Origin: an uncultured Lachnospiraceae bacterium | GTDB lineage: Bacteria; Bacillota; Clostridia; Lachnospirales; Lachnospiraceae | NCBI GenBank assembly: GCA_902798585.1 | Contig: CADBXF010000008.1 | Span: forward strand, 39,194-103,193 | Reading direction: 5' to 3' | DNA: 64,000 nt | Shown here: positions 23,747-31,876 of the stretch, one piece after another | Numbering within the stretch: position 1 is the first letter of the stretch | Layout: every line of letters starts with the position of its first letter | Translations under genes and position numbers: made by a program | The notes under the pieces: generated by a model | Told to the model about the DNA's origin: nothing | Seen by the model: only the letters and a program-made list of their open reading frames with translations | The model's database searches: none

Positions 23747-25483
23747 TCAATCCGCTACGAACTTCTTGATCTCTTCCCAGGCATCCTTCGTCTCGTAGCC
23801 GAGACGCCATGCGGAAACGCCCGCCAATTGATTCTCACGCGCGATGTTCATCTCTTTCTTGATGAACTCGGCGTCCTGAAGCCAGATTTGAATCAGACCG
23901 TCCGCGGAAGTGCGAAGCGCCGCATAGTTCAGACCGGTCTTCTCATCGATGGAGAACTTGGTGCCCGCCTGCTTGACATAAGAGCGCATAGCCTCCATTC
24001 CCTCTGCCGTGCTGCTGACTGTCGCATTGCCGTCGTCATCCGTCTTGGTCGTCCACTTGCGGGAGAAGAACGGAACGCCGAGAATCAGCTGGTTCGCGGG
24101 AACTTTCTTGAGCATGCCGTCAACGCCGTTCTTGACGAAGGAAAGCGAAGCCACAGGGCCGGCCGAGGTCGACTTCTTGTGATACTCGTCATAGCCCATG
24201 AAAATGATATAGTCAACGCACTCCTTCTGAATATCCAGACGGTAGTACTCATTGAGCTTGTTCGGATAATAGTTGTCAGTGGAGATTGTCAGCCCCTTAT
24301 CCTTGCATGCGATATACAGCTCGCGCAGGAACTGCAGGAAATGGGGAGCCGAATCCTTCGTGATAAACTCGAAGTCGATATTGATGCCGTCCGCGCCGAC
24401 ACGCGTCACCTCGCCGACCAGGTTCTTCACCAGGTTGTCGCGGTGTGCCGTGCTCGAGAGAACCTCGATTCCCGGTACGCCCTCGGCGAAGTCGTCGCAC
24501 AGAGCCCAAACCTTCAGGCCTGCCTTATGCGCCGCATTGACATATTCCGTGCTCGCGAGCGAGCTGATGGTTCCGTCGACATTAATAATGCTGAACCATG
24601 TCGGCGAAATGACATTCATACATGACGCGCCCTTGATTCTGTCCGAAAAATCGGCGACGCCGGCTTTGCCGACCGAATGCCATGCCATGCTGACCTTCTT
24701 GCTCAGGCGGTGGTTTTCGTACGGCGCCTCTTCAACCTCTCCGAGAATCGTCGTCTCGGAGTATGTCGTCGTCTCGAGATTGTTGACATAACCGATTCGT
24801 CCGTCCTCCGTCACGACCTTCGTCCAGGAGTATCCGGAGAGCTCCTCCGCAAGATAGAAGGTCGTTCCCTTCGCAAGCTCAGCGATAATCGGAAAAGACT
24901 CGTCACGGCCGGTTCGCATAATCGTGCCCTCCGACGCCTTGACCGAAGCATGAAGAACTCCCTTGCCCACGCCCATCAGAAGAATGCGGCTGGGGTTCGT
25001 TGCCTCCGTCACGCGGATGTGACCGAAACTGCGAATCATATCTGCCGAAATATAAATCTTGCCGTTGTGCGAAAGCAGCATCGGGGCTGCATCGGAAACC
25101 GTCTGGTCACCCTCGGTGTGAGAACTCTCGCCGGGAGTGAAGCCGTACCGCTTCTCCGCGTTGGTAAAGAAGAGCCGGTTCTCCGTCTCATTCCAGTAAA
25201 AGCGCGCATCCATCTGCGATGCGACAGTGAGCGGAATATAATTCTTACCGCCCTGAACAAGTCCCTTCTCCTCGCTCGGAAGCGCGTCGACAAGGACAAG
25301 TGCCTCATTGTCGGCGAGCGCATACTCCTTCTGAAGGTCCGCCTTCTCGGTGGAGGGGCCTGTCTTCTTGGGTGCCTCTGTCACAGTAGTGTTTGTCCTC
25401 GGCTCGGGCCCACAACCGGCCGAGATGAGCGACATCACCAGCACAATGGCAAGCAATATCGCCGCTTGATATCTTTTCTTCAT
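23747..25483 (-). CDS. GH18-family lipoprotein with SH3-like domain (YaaH/YdhD-type cell-wall glycosidase)
   Basis: A 578-residue lipoprotein. A signal peptide (KKRYQAAILLAIVLVMSLIS) ends at lipobox SAGC with the lipid-bearing Cys near 24. A copper-amine-oxidase-like N-terminal domain (residues about 55-165) and a bacterial SH3 segment (about 175-245, SYSWTKVVTEDGRIGYVNN) precede the GH18 barrel (about 260-578). The catalytic signature DGINIDFEF fits DxxDxDxE with the acid Glu, and downstream YIIFMGYDEY and SAWRLGYE match family strands. Related spore-cortex or wall proteins act on N-acetylglucosamine linkages outside the cell. Transcribed from its own promoter with a hairpin that could mask the ribosome site. 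Confidence 0.9.
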   Translation of the reverse strand: MKKRYQAAILLAIVLVMSLISAGCGPEPRTNTTVTEAPKKTGPSTEKADLQKEYALADNEALVLVDALPSEEKGLVQGGKNYIPLTVASQMDARFYWNETENRLFFTNAEKRYGFTPGESSHTEGDQTVSDAAPMLLSHNGKIYISADMIRSFGHIRVTEATNPSRILLMGVGKGVLHASVKASEGTIMRTGRDESFPIIAELAKGTTFYLAEELSGYSWTKVVTEDGRIGYVNNLETTTYSETTILGEVEEAPYENHRLSKKVSMAWHSVGKAGVADFSDRIKGASCMNVISPTWFSIINVDGTISSLASTEYVNAAHKAGLKVWALCDDFAEGVPGIEVLSSTAHRDNLVKNLVGEVTRVGADGINIDFEFITKDSAPHFLQFLRELYIACKDKGLTISTDNYYPNKLNEYYRLDIQKECVDYIIFMGYDEYHKKSTSAGPVASLSFVKNGVDGMLKKVPANQLILGVPFFSRKWTTKTDDDGNATVSSTAEGMEAMRSYVKQAGTKFSIDEKTGLNYAALRTSADGLIQIWLQDAEFIKKEMNIARENQLAGVSAWRLGYETKDAWEEIKKFVAD

Positions 25484-25492
25484 AGTAGTAGT

Positions 25493-25520
25493 AACCTCCC
25501 GGGAAACAAATCCCGAGGTT
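25493..25520 (-). promoter_or_regulatory. Leader hairpin overlapping the ribosome site of the GH18 gene
   Basis: On the minus strand AACCTCGGGA-tttgt-TTCCCGGGAGGTT can pair, and its right arm contains the GGGAGG ribosome site of the gene at 25483. Such a fold would reduce translation unless melted or bound. The pairing is seen; a regulatory use is inferred. Confidence 0.4.
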
Positions 25521-25521
25521 C

Positions 25522-25550
25522 ATTGTATCACAAAACCGAAAACAAAACAA
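25522..25550 (-). promoter_or_regulatory. Promoter of the GH18 lipoprotein gene
   Basis: Minus-strand TTGTTT (25545-25550), 17 bases, TACAAT (25522-25527). The start codon is 39 bases below the -10. Confidence 0.6.
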
Positions 25551-25556
25551 CCGGAA

Positions 25557-25612
25557 AGAAAACCCCGCCTGCAAATCCTGTGTGAAGTGCGTCCCCTTAC
25601 TGCTGCGGGGCT
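25557..25612 (-). terminator. Terminator-like hairpin upstream of the GH18 promoter
   Basis: Minus-strand arms AGCCCCGC and GCGGGGTTTTC with a long loop, followed by TTTTCTTT. It would end any transcript from the small reading frame at 25648-25836, which supports transcription of that stretch. Confidence 0.45.
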
Positions 25613-25647
25613 TGTCTTCCGATTTCTCCTCCGCCGTAAATCCGGTA

Positions 25648-25836
25648 TTAAGCGGTGCGCCGCAGATGCTTTTCTTCCGTTTCGAACAGGATGTTACCCC
25701 GTGATATGCACACCCTCTCCCCGGCTCCGGGCACGCCCCGCGCCGTCTGACCAAGCTCCGCAAACCGCTCTCCGGACTCGACTTCCGATGCCGTGAGTAT
25801 ACCCCGTTTCCTTCGAAAAATCCATCGGCAGAGCAT
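25648..25836 (-). CDS. Possible small basic protein
   Basis: 62 codons beginning MLCRWIFRRKRGILTASEVE. The ATG lies 8 bases after CGGAGG, a good ribosome site, and a terminator-like hairpin follows the stop. Composition is Arg/Glu-rich and I recognise no family. It occupies the otherwise empty 525-base gap between the GH18 and MecA-like genes. Either a genuine small protein or a chance frame. Confidence 0.35.
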   Translation of the reverse strand: MLCRWIFRRKRGILTASEVESGERFAELGQTARGVPGAGERVCISRGNILFETEEKHLRRTA

Positions 25837-25891
25837 ATGAAATACCTCCGACTGATTTTACGACATGAGCATAAAAAACAAGTGTTTTCGG

Positions 25892-25953
25892 AAAATGTAT
25901 ATACATTTTTCACAAATTCGCTAATTGACTTTAGTGCACATTTCTCTTATACT
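25892..25953 (+). promoter_or_regulatory. Promoter and perfect palindrome upstream of the MecA-like gene
   Basis: TTGACT (25925-25930), 17 bases, TATACT (25948-25953) is a strong promoter for the gene at 26009. Just upstream lies a perfect 18-base palindrome AAAATGTATATACATTTT (25892-25909), positioned like an activator or divergent-repressor site. No regulator can be named. Confidence 0.7.
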
Positions 25954-26008
25954 CAACATGCGGGTAAAAACCGACAAAAAACGCGTATCGCGGGAAAGGA
26001 CAACGACG

Positions 26009-27157
26009 ATGAGAGTCTACCAGACGGACGACGGCGATATCCGGTTTCTCTTCACGGAGCGGGACATCACCAACCACAATCTCAGCATGGCCGATTTTCT
26101 CACCGGTTCCGCCAAGACGCGGACGCTTCTGATGAAGCTTCTCCGCTACGCCGACCGGCGATTCGGATTCCGGCCCAGGGACGGGCATCTCACCATCGGT
26201 GCCATCCCGATCAGCAATAATCTGTTTATTTTGACGCTCTCCGACAAGGCGCAGCTTCCCGGACATCCGGAGCACTCCGGCGCAGACCGGCTGGCTTCCG
26301 GCGACGGTTCCGCCTTCCCCGGAAAGGGTGATTTCGATGACCGCGAGGATGCTGATGCAGGACGGCAGCGCCGCGCTTCGCGCCGCTCGGATTCCTCCGC
26401 CGCGGACGACGATTTTGCGCTCTTCTCCGGAACGGACAAGCCTTCCGCAGACAGCTCCGCGCAGGATTCGGATGAGATTACCGAGGAGTACCGGAGAGAC
26501 ATTTTGCGGATTCTCGCCGACAGCATGCTCTCCGAGCCCGTCGACGACAGCCTGATGGACGACGACCGCAACACGGCCGACACATCCCGGCAGGACAGCG
26601 ACAAGGGCTCCGTTCCCGACTGGGAGAACGCCCCGGCTTCCGCAGACTCCGCGGATCCGCCCGTTGATTTTTCGGGGACAAGTGAGGTTTCCGAAGCCGA
26701 ACTCAACGAGGGCTTCGACGGCGACGCAGGCAATTCCGACGGAAGCCTGTCCGAGCTCTTCCGTTTCCTCAGCGAGCTTTCCGGCCCCGAGGATGCGGCT
26801 CCCGCTGCACCGGGCAACGATTCCGCCGCACCGGCTTCCGGAGATTCCTCCGCGGCTGCGAAGGAAGCGCCTGCAGAGGGAAGCGTATTCAATTTTACGA
26901 AGGTCCGCAATCTGTTTACCTACGCCGAGGTTTCCAAAACGCTCAGCGTTGACAGCCTGCTCCTCTACGACGATGTGGAGCATTGCTACCACCTCTGCCT
27001 GTTGCCCCGCAAGGGCGCGGAGGACGATTACGAGCGGGCGCGCAGCCTGGCTGCGGAGTACAGCGTTCGCGCGGCCAACCCGAGCATCCGCTACTATCGC
27101 GAGCAGTTCCCCTGCATCGCCGAGGACCACGCGCTTGAGATGCTTCGCACACTGTAA
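26009..27157 (+). CDS. MecA-like adaptor with a long acidic disordered insert
   Basis: A 382-residue protein from the ATG at 26009 (AAAGGA upstream). Residues 1-80 resemble the MecA N-terminal substrate-binding domain (GDIRFLFTERDITNHNLSMA, TLLMKLLRYADRRFGF). Residues about 290-382 resemble the C-terminal domain that docks on ClpC (FTYAEVSKTL, SLLLYDDVEHCYHLCLLPR, EYSVRAANPSIRYYREQ). MecA proteins are usually about 200-250 residues; here about 200 Asp/Ser/Ala/Glu-rich residues (FPGKGDFDDREDADAG, SELFRFLSELSGPEDAAP) separate the two domains. The likely role is targeting proteins to the Clp protease; the insert may control reach or self-regulation (inference). Confidence 0.75.
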   Translation: MRVYQTDDGDIRFLFTERDITNHNLSMADFLTGSAKTRTLLMKLLRYADRRFGFRPRDGHLTIGAIPISNNLFILTLSDKAQLPGHPEHSGADRLASGDGSAFPGKGDFDDREDADAGRQRRASRRSDSSAADDDFALFSGTDKPSADSSAQDSDEITEEYRRDILRILADSMLSEPVDDSLMDDDRNTADTSRQDSDKGSVPDWENAPASADSADPPVDFSGTSEVSEAELNEGFDGDAGNSDGSLSELFRFLSELSGPEDAAPAAPGNDSAAPASGDSSAAAKEAPAEGSVFNFTKVRNLFTYAEVSKTLSVDSLLLYDDVEHCYHLCLLPRKGAEDDYERARSLAAEYSVRAANPSIRYYREQFPCIAEDHALEMLRTL

Positions 27158-27253
27158 CACGAACCCGTTCCCTGCCGCTGCATTTTCCGCAGGGATTTCG
27201 GATATATCGAACCGCATGACGGTCGCAAACAAAACCGGAGGTACCGAAACAAT

Positions 27254-27454
27254 ATGAAAATCAACAAAGACATGACAATCGGCGAGATTATTCGCTACGA
27301 TATGGACATCGTTCCGATTCTTATGGGTGCCGGAATGCACTGCGTAGGCTGCCCGTCCGCACAGGGCGAGACGCTTGAGCAGGCCTGCATGGTACACGGC
27401 ATCGATGTCGACATGCTTCTCGAGGAAATCAACACTCTCGAGGAGTCCAAGTAA
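27254..27454 (+). CDS. DUF1858 redox disulfide protein
   Basis: A 66-residue protein; GGAGGT precedes the ATG. It matches the DUF1858 family (hybrid-cluster-protein-associated redox disulfide domain): ITKDMT-type start ([20 protein letters not shown]) and the cysteine pair in [20 protein letters not shown]. The two Cys of CVGC are the expected redox-active pair. Family members occur in anaerobes next to redox proteins, as here with a ferredoxin gene 115 bases downstream, although that gene has its own promoter. Partner unknown. Confidence 0.85.
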   Translation: MKINKDMTIGEIIRYDMDIVPILMGAGMHCVGCPSAQGETLEQACMVHGIDVDMLLEEINTLEESK

Positions 27455-27483
27455 GATTTCGCAAAATAGTAAAAAAAATTTAC

Positions 27484-27512
27484 TTGCATTCCGCGACGGG
27501 ATGAAGTACACT
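27484..27512 (+). promoter_or_regulatory. Promoter of the ferredoxin gene
   Basis: TTGCAT-type -35 (27484-27489) and TACACT (27507-27512) with 17 bases between, in an A/T-rich patch just after the DUF1858 stop. The start codon is 57 bases below. Confidence 0.6.
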
Positions 27513-27568
27513 GTACGCAGTGAGTGCAGGCAGTTGCTCTCATGAGTTCCAAACAGGAGGATAGTTCA

Positions 27569-27739
27569 ATGGCATTTGTAATCAATGACGGTTGTGTAAA
27601 GTGTGGCGCTTGCGCCGGTGAGTGCCCTGTAGGTGCGATCACCGAGGGTGAGGACAAGTACGAGATCGACGCGGATGCGTGCCTCGGCTGCGGTACCTGC
27701 GCTGCTACATGCCCTACCGGTTCTATCGTAGAGGAGTAA
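27569..27739 (+). CDS. 2[4Fe-4S] ferredoxin, clostridial type
   Basis: A 56-residue electron carrier, the usual length for the family. The ATG at 27569 lies after CAGGAGG. Two complete cluster motifs are visible: CVKCGACAGECP and CLGCGTCAATCP, each Cys-x2-Cys-x2-Cys-x3-Cys-Pro. It carries low-potential electrons between enzymes such as pyruvate:ferredoxin oxidoreductase and hydrogenase, in keeping with hydE 6 kb away. Its own promoter and a strong terminator flank it, as expected for a highly expressed single gene. Confidence 0.95.
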   Translation: MAFVINDGCVKCGACAGECPVGAITEGEDKYEIDADACLGCGTCAATCPTGSIVEE

Positions 27740-27760
27740 TTCCGGAAGAACCCAAAAGAC

Positions 27761-27790
27761 AAAGGGGAGCTGCACTTGCGGCTCCCCTTT
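27761..27790 (+). terminator. Terminator of the ferredoxin gene
   Basis: Hairpin AAAGGGGAGC-tgcacttgcg-GCTCCCCTTT, 21 bases after the stop. The downstream T tract is short. Confidence 0.75.
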
Positions 27791-27859
27791 CCAGTATCAG
27801 GACGCTTTTTGCCGGCAGGCGCCGGCCTCCGTCCGCCGCTTCTGTCCCAGGAGGTTCCC

Positions 27860-29497
27860 GTGCAACTCAAAAAAGCCCGTCGAAACACTTGGATTTTCAT
27901 CGCATTTCTCCTGCTCGCGGGGGTACTGCACCTTCTTGATTCGGGGCCGATTAACCCCTTTGCCTCCACGCTTCTCTTCAGCACCTACTCCGCCATCTAC
28001 GCGGGGCTGTTGCTCAGCTGGATGCTGTCTCTTCCCATGCGCCTTCTGCCTTCGCAGTCGCGCGTTTATATCTTCACGGCCTCAATCTTCATGCTGCTGT
28101 TTCTCGCGATTCGCATCTTCAAATACCGCATGGCGATCCCGGGCGGTCCGACCGACCGGTACAGCTGGTATGCTTACTATGTTCCCTTCATCTACACTCC
28201 GACATTTTTCCTGATGAGTGCGGTCCGCTTCTTCCGAAAGACAGCCGGGCGACCCGATGAGCGTCTCCTTGCGATTCCCGCTACCGGTATTGTCATTCTC
28301 GTCCTGACCAACGATCTTCACGGACTCGCGTTCACTCCGAAGCCCGGCTTCGAGTCACAATTCAGCGACACCGGCGAGTTCATCCGGGGACCGCTTTATT
28401 TTACGGCGTTCTTCTGGTTCGGCGCAACGGTTGTGGCTTCCGTCATTTTCCTTTTGCTCGCGTCGTGGCGCCTCCGCGACCGCAGACGCGCTGCCCGGCC
28501 GTTTCTCTATTTTATCCTGTGGATTGTCCTGGTTGCAGCGGACAATGTCCTTACGCACGAGGGGCTTCGCTCGATGTACAACGCACCCGAGGTGCACATC
28601 TTCTGTCTGCTCGGAATCTTTGAGGCGTGTATTCGCAACCGTCTGATGCCGTGCAACGAAAACTACCCCGGCTTCTTCGCGCGAATGCGCATTCCCGCGA
28701 TTATCACGGACAACCGGCTCCGTCTCGCTTATCGGACCGCGGAGCCGCTCGAGGCGACCGCAGAGCAGCTCGAGGCTTCCCTGCACGGCCCTGTCCACCC
28801 GAACCCCGACACCCTTCTCTCCGGCCGTCCGATTCCTGCGGGCTTCGTGTTCTGGGAGACCGACGAGAGCACGCTGCGCCGGCTTCACGACGATCTGGAG
28901 CGCGCAAACGAAACTCTCGCCATGGAAAATGAGCTCCTGCGCTACGAGAACGAGCAGAAGGAGGAGCGTATCCGCATCGACACGCGCAACCGCCTGTACG
29001 CGCGGGCCGCGGCGGAGGTTTATACTGCCCAGAAACGCCTTGAGGCTCTCCTTGAGCGCGCTGTTCCCGGCACGCCTGCCTTCCGTGACACCATGGCGCG
29101 GGCCTGCCTCTTAAACTCCTATGTCAAGCGGCGCGCCAACTTCGTCCTTCTCGCGGAAGAGCGGGATGTCATCACCGGCGAGGAGCTTTGCGCCGCTCTG
29201 CGCGAATCCGCTCTGTGCCTTTCGTACTGCGGCATTGAGGCAACGGTTTCCTCCGACGACGAGGCCGATATCCCTTACGAGGAAATCACGGCCGTCTTCG
29301 AGACCTACGAGCTTCTCGCCGAGTCGCTCATCCATCATGCGTCCTATCTCTGGATCGGTCTCTCCGCGTCGTCCCTCACGCTGATTGCCGACAGGATACC
29401 GGAGAAGCTTCCTCCGACCCCGGTCGCCGTGACGGTCCGCCCTGCGACCGACCAATTCACGCTTCTCATCCCGAGGAAAGGAGGTGCATCTGCATGA
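27860..29497 (+). CDS. Multi-span sensor protein with degenerate kinase region
   Basis: A 545-residue membrane protein from a GTG at 27860 (CAGGAGG 5 bases upstream). Six or seven transmembrane helices fill residues about 10-265, like the 7TM input modules of some histidine kinases. A coiled-coil (ANETLAMENELLRYENEQKE) leads to a helical segment (AAAEVYTAQKRLEALLERAV, LNSYVKRRANFVLLAEERD) and a C-terminal domain where an ATPase would sit, but no N-box or G-box is present. It overlaps the next gene (a kinase with ATPase) by 4 bases. It is probably a non-catalytic sensor or regulator partnering that kinase (inference). Confidence 0.75.
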   Translation: MQLKKARRNTWIFIAFLLLAGVLHLLDSGPINPFASTLLFSTYSAIYAGLLLSWMLSLPMRLLPSQSRVYIFTASIFMLLFLAIRIFKYRMAIPGGPTDRYSWYAYYVPFIYTPTFFLMSAVRFFRKTAGRPDERLLAIPATGIVILVLTNDLHGLAFTPKPGFESQFSDTGEFIRGPLYFTAFFWFGATVVASVIFLLLASWRLRDRRRAARPFLYFILWIVLVAADNVLTHEGLRSMYNAPEVHIFCLLGIFEACIRNRLMPCNENYPGFFARMRIPAIITDNRLRLAYRTAEPLEATAEQLEASLHGPVHPNPDTLLSGRPIPAGFVFWETDESTLRRLHDDLERANETLAMENELLRYENEQKEERIRIDTRNRLYARAAAEVYTAQKRLEALLERAVPGTPAFRDTMARACLLNSYVKRRANFVLLAEERDVITGEELCAALRESALCLSYCGIEATVSSDDEADIPYEEITAVFETYELLAESLIHHASYLWIGLSASSLTLIADRIPEKLPPTPVAVTVRPATDQFTLLIPRKGGASA

Positions 29498-30888
29498 GAC
29501 CTTTCTCCGAGATTGCCCACAGCGCCGGAGGATTGATTCTGATGGTGAACGCATTGTTTCTCTTTTTCGGACAGCTTTACACCTGCCTGCGTTCCGTGAG
29601 ACTCCGTCTCCTCGGCTACGGTATCATTTTCCCTTTGGTTCATCTCTTCAGCGGCTTCGCTCTGTTCACGATTGCTCTGGACTGCATGTACACGGGACCG
29701 ATCAACGGAGTTCCCCGCACTTCCTACCCTGAAATCGTGCTCTTCGCGGGACGGATTCCGTGGCTTGTGTACCTCGGAATCGAGCTGCTCTCGGGCGCCC
29801 TTCTGTTCGTCTCGATGGGGTTGTTCCGCCATCACCTGCGGTTCCATCTGATGCCGATTTCCGTCAAGGCCGCGGTGGACTTCCTTCCGACCGGAATCGC
29901 GTTCGGCGACAATTCCGGCATCGTCCTCTCCAACCAGTGCATCAATACGCTGGCCCGCGAGCTTACCGGCGAGTCGCTCTTCGATATTCACCGGTTCCGG
30001 GCTGCGCTCGAAGCGATGTGCGAAGATCGGGACGGACGGCTTCTCGCAAGAACTCCCGGCGGCTCCGTATGGCTCTTTGACCGCGCCTCCGTGACGCTCG
30101 ACGGCGTCGAATACGAGCAGCTGACCGCCTCCGATGTGACCGAACTGGTTCACGGTACGGACGATCTCGCCGCGAAAAATAAGCGCCTCCGCGATGTCGC
30201 AGTCCGTATGAACGCATTCCGTTTCCGCGAGACCGATATGTTCATTTCGCGCGAAATCATGACGGCGCGCGCCATCGTACACAACCATATGGGCAACATC
30301 CTTCTGCTCGGGAAATACTACCTCGACCACCCCGAAAGCACCGACGAAAGCGAGCTTCTCAACACGATGCGCGCCGCCAACCGCTTCCTCGTTGGCGAGG
30401 TTGAGACCCCCGACGACATCACCGACCCTTACGACTATGCGATGAAGATGGCCAAAAGCATCGGCGTCACGGTAAATCTTCAGGGAACCGTCCCGGAAAA
30501 TCCTTCCGCGCGCGAATTACTGTCACAGGTGATTGAGGAATGTTCGGCCAACGCTTACAAGCACGCCGAGAGCGACGCCATCAATGTGGTGATTGAACCG
30601 CTCGCGGGGCGGACACGCATCACGGTCAGCAACAACGGGCAGACGCCGAAGACACCGATTCGCGAAAGCGGCGGTCTGCGAAGCCTGCGCCTCATGGCGG
30701 AGGATATCGGCGGAACTATGACCACGGAGTACGAACCGACATTCCGCCTCATCCTCGAGTACCCCGATGCAGTTGTCGGCGCGGACAGCAAGGATGACAG
30801 CTATGCGGCGGTCGGCGCGGATGATAATCCGGCGGTCGGCGCGGACGGCGATTCGATGGGCGATGCCGGCACAAAACCCGTGCAATAA
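29494..30888 (+). CDS. Membrane histidine kinase, NarL-partner type
   Basis: A 464-residue protein whose ATG overlaps the preceding stop (ATGA), with AAAGGAGG upstream. Three transmembrane helices lie in residues 10-115. A PAS-like region (LPTGIAFGDNSGIVLSNQ) follows, then a helical pair with the probable phospho-acceptor His in AIVHNHMGNILLLGKYYL, and an ATPase domain with N-box ECSANAYKHAES, ITVSNNGQTP and G-box-like GGLRSLRLMAEDIGG. A Val-Gly-Ala-Asp repeated tail (residues 425-460) is odd. Together with the preceding sensor-like protein and the LuxR-type regulator downstream it makes a three-component operon. Signal unknown. Confidence 0.85.
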   Translation: MRPFSEIAHSAGGLILMVNALFLFFGQLYTCLRSVRLRLLGYGIIFPLVHLFSGFALFTIALDCMYTGPINGVPRTSYPEIVLFAGRIPWLVYLGIELLSGALLFVSMGLFRHHLRFHLMPISVKAAVDFLPTGIAFGDNSGIVLSNQCINTLARELTGESLFDIHRFRAALEAMCEDRDGRLLARTPGGSVWLFDRASVTLDGVEYEQLTASDVTELVHGTDDLAAKNKRLRDVAVRMNAFRFRETDMFISREIMTARAIVHNHMGNILLLGKYYLDHPESTDESELLNTMRAANRFLVGEVETPDDITDPYDYAMKMAKSIGVTVNLQGTVPENPSARELLSQVIEECSANAYKHAESDAINVVIEPLAGRTRITVSNNGQTPKTPIRESGGLRSLRLMAEDIGGTMTTEYEPTFRLILEYPDAVVGADSKDDSYAAVGADDNPAVGADGDSMGDAGTKPVQ

Positions 30889-30988
30889 CGAAAAAAACAG
30901 CAAAGAACAGCGAAAAAAACATGAAAAAATACAGAAAAATCGGAAAAGACTCTCCATTTGGAGGGGATACAAACGAAAAACGCTTTGA

Positions 30989-30994
30989 TATAAT
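30989..30994 (+). promoter_or_regulatory. -10 element upstream of the LuxR-type regulator
   Basis: TATAAT directly before an ATG at 30995. Its position argues that the regulator starts at the later ATG (31058), which has AAGGGGGAATG upstream. No clear -35. The regulator can thus be made both from the operon and from this site. Confidence 0.45.
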
Positions 30995-31057
30995 ATGCGT
31001 GTACCATCAAAGACACGAGTCGCTCGTGCCTTACCAAAAGGGAAGGGGGAATGGCTG

Positions 31058-31717
31058 ATGCCGGACATCGTCAAGGTTGTTATCGCGGACGACGAACTGA
31101 TCTCGCGCGGTTACATGGAGATGTTCATCAAGCCATCCAAACGCTACGAAATCAAAGCGTCGCTCCCTTCCGCGCAAAATGTTCTCGATTATTGCAGGAG
31201 CAGGGAATCCGAGCTCCCGGACCTGATTATCATGGATATCATGATGAAAACCGGGATCGACGGCCTGACTGCAGCGGAAGCGTTGAAGAGAGAGTTTCCG
31301 GGTATCAAGATTATTTTGGCGACCTCATCGCTCGAAACCACATGGTGGGACAAAGCGCGTTTGATTGGAGTGGAGAGCTTTTGGTACAAGGCCTATGCCA
31401 GATTATCGCTTCTGGAAATCATGGACCGCACGATGGATGGCGAGTCCGTTTACGCCAATGAGGAAAAAGAAGCCATGCTGGGAAGGCTGCCCGCAGCGGA
31501 TTTGACAGCGCAACAACGCAATGTGCTGCGGGAGCTCACCAGAGGCAAGAACAACCGGGAGATCGGGGAACGGCTCGGCATTGAGGAAACGACCGTTCGC
31601 TACCATCTGGATGAGATTATGCGAAAGGCTGACATCCACTCCCGCGTTGAACTGGCCGTGAAGGCCTCTCGCGCAGGCATCGTCGTAAGCGACGAGGACC
31701 GCCTGCAGAGCATCTGA
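31058..31717 (+). CDS. NarL/LuxR-family response regulator
   Basis: A 219-residue regulator. The receiver domain (1-120) has the acidic pair in IADDELISRG, phospho-acceptor Asp in LIIMDIMMKTGIDGL, Thr/Ser in ILATSSLE and Lys in SFWYKAY. The C-terminal LuxR helix-turn-helix is LTAQQRNVLRELTRGKNNRE, then IGERLGIEETTVRYHLDEIMRKA. It is 169 bases downstream of its presumed cognate kinase, in the same direction. Target genes are unknown. Confidence 0.92.
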   Translation: MPDIVKVVIADDELISRGYMEMFIKPSKRYEIKASLPSAQNVLDYCRSRESELPDLIIMDIMMKTGIDGLTAAEALKREFPGIKIILATSSLETTWWDKARLIGVESFWYKAYARLSLLEIMDRTMDGESVYANEEKEAMLGRLPAADLTAQQRNVLRELTRGKNNREIGERLGIEETTVRYHLDEIMRKADIHSRVELAVKASRAGIVVSDEDRLQSI

Positions 31718-31769
31718 TGAACAAGCTGATAAGAGGAAAAAGAACCCCTGTGCGTATTAAGTGTTACGG

Positions 31770-31823
31770 CAGCCATCGTCTGAAACCTGACATCCCCCCG
31801 TCAGTTTTCCGACCGATGGCTGT
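31770..31823 (+). terminator. Possible terminator after the response regulator gene
   Basis: Inverted repeat CAGCCATCG/CGATGGCTG with a loop of about 35 bases that has no strong inner stem. It lies between converging units (regulator on plus, dnaB on minus). Weak T tracts on both sides. Confidence 0.35.
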
Positions 31824-31876
31824 TCGGCGTTTCAGAGGGGCTTTCACGGAAACACGGCAGAAAAAAACCGGGAGCG

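Noticed and set aside
25305..25913. A 202-codon minus-strand frame overlapping the GH18 signal sequence
   Set aside because: It overlaps a well-supported lipoprotein start in another frame and has Arg/Cys/Ser-rich, domain-free translation.
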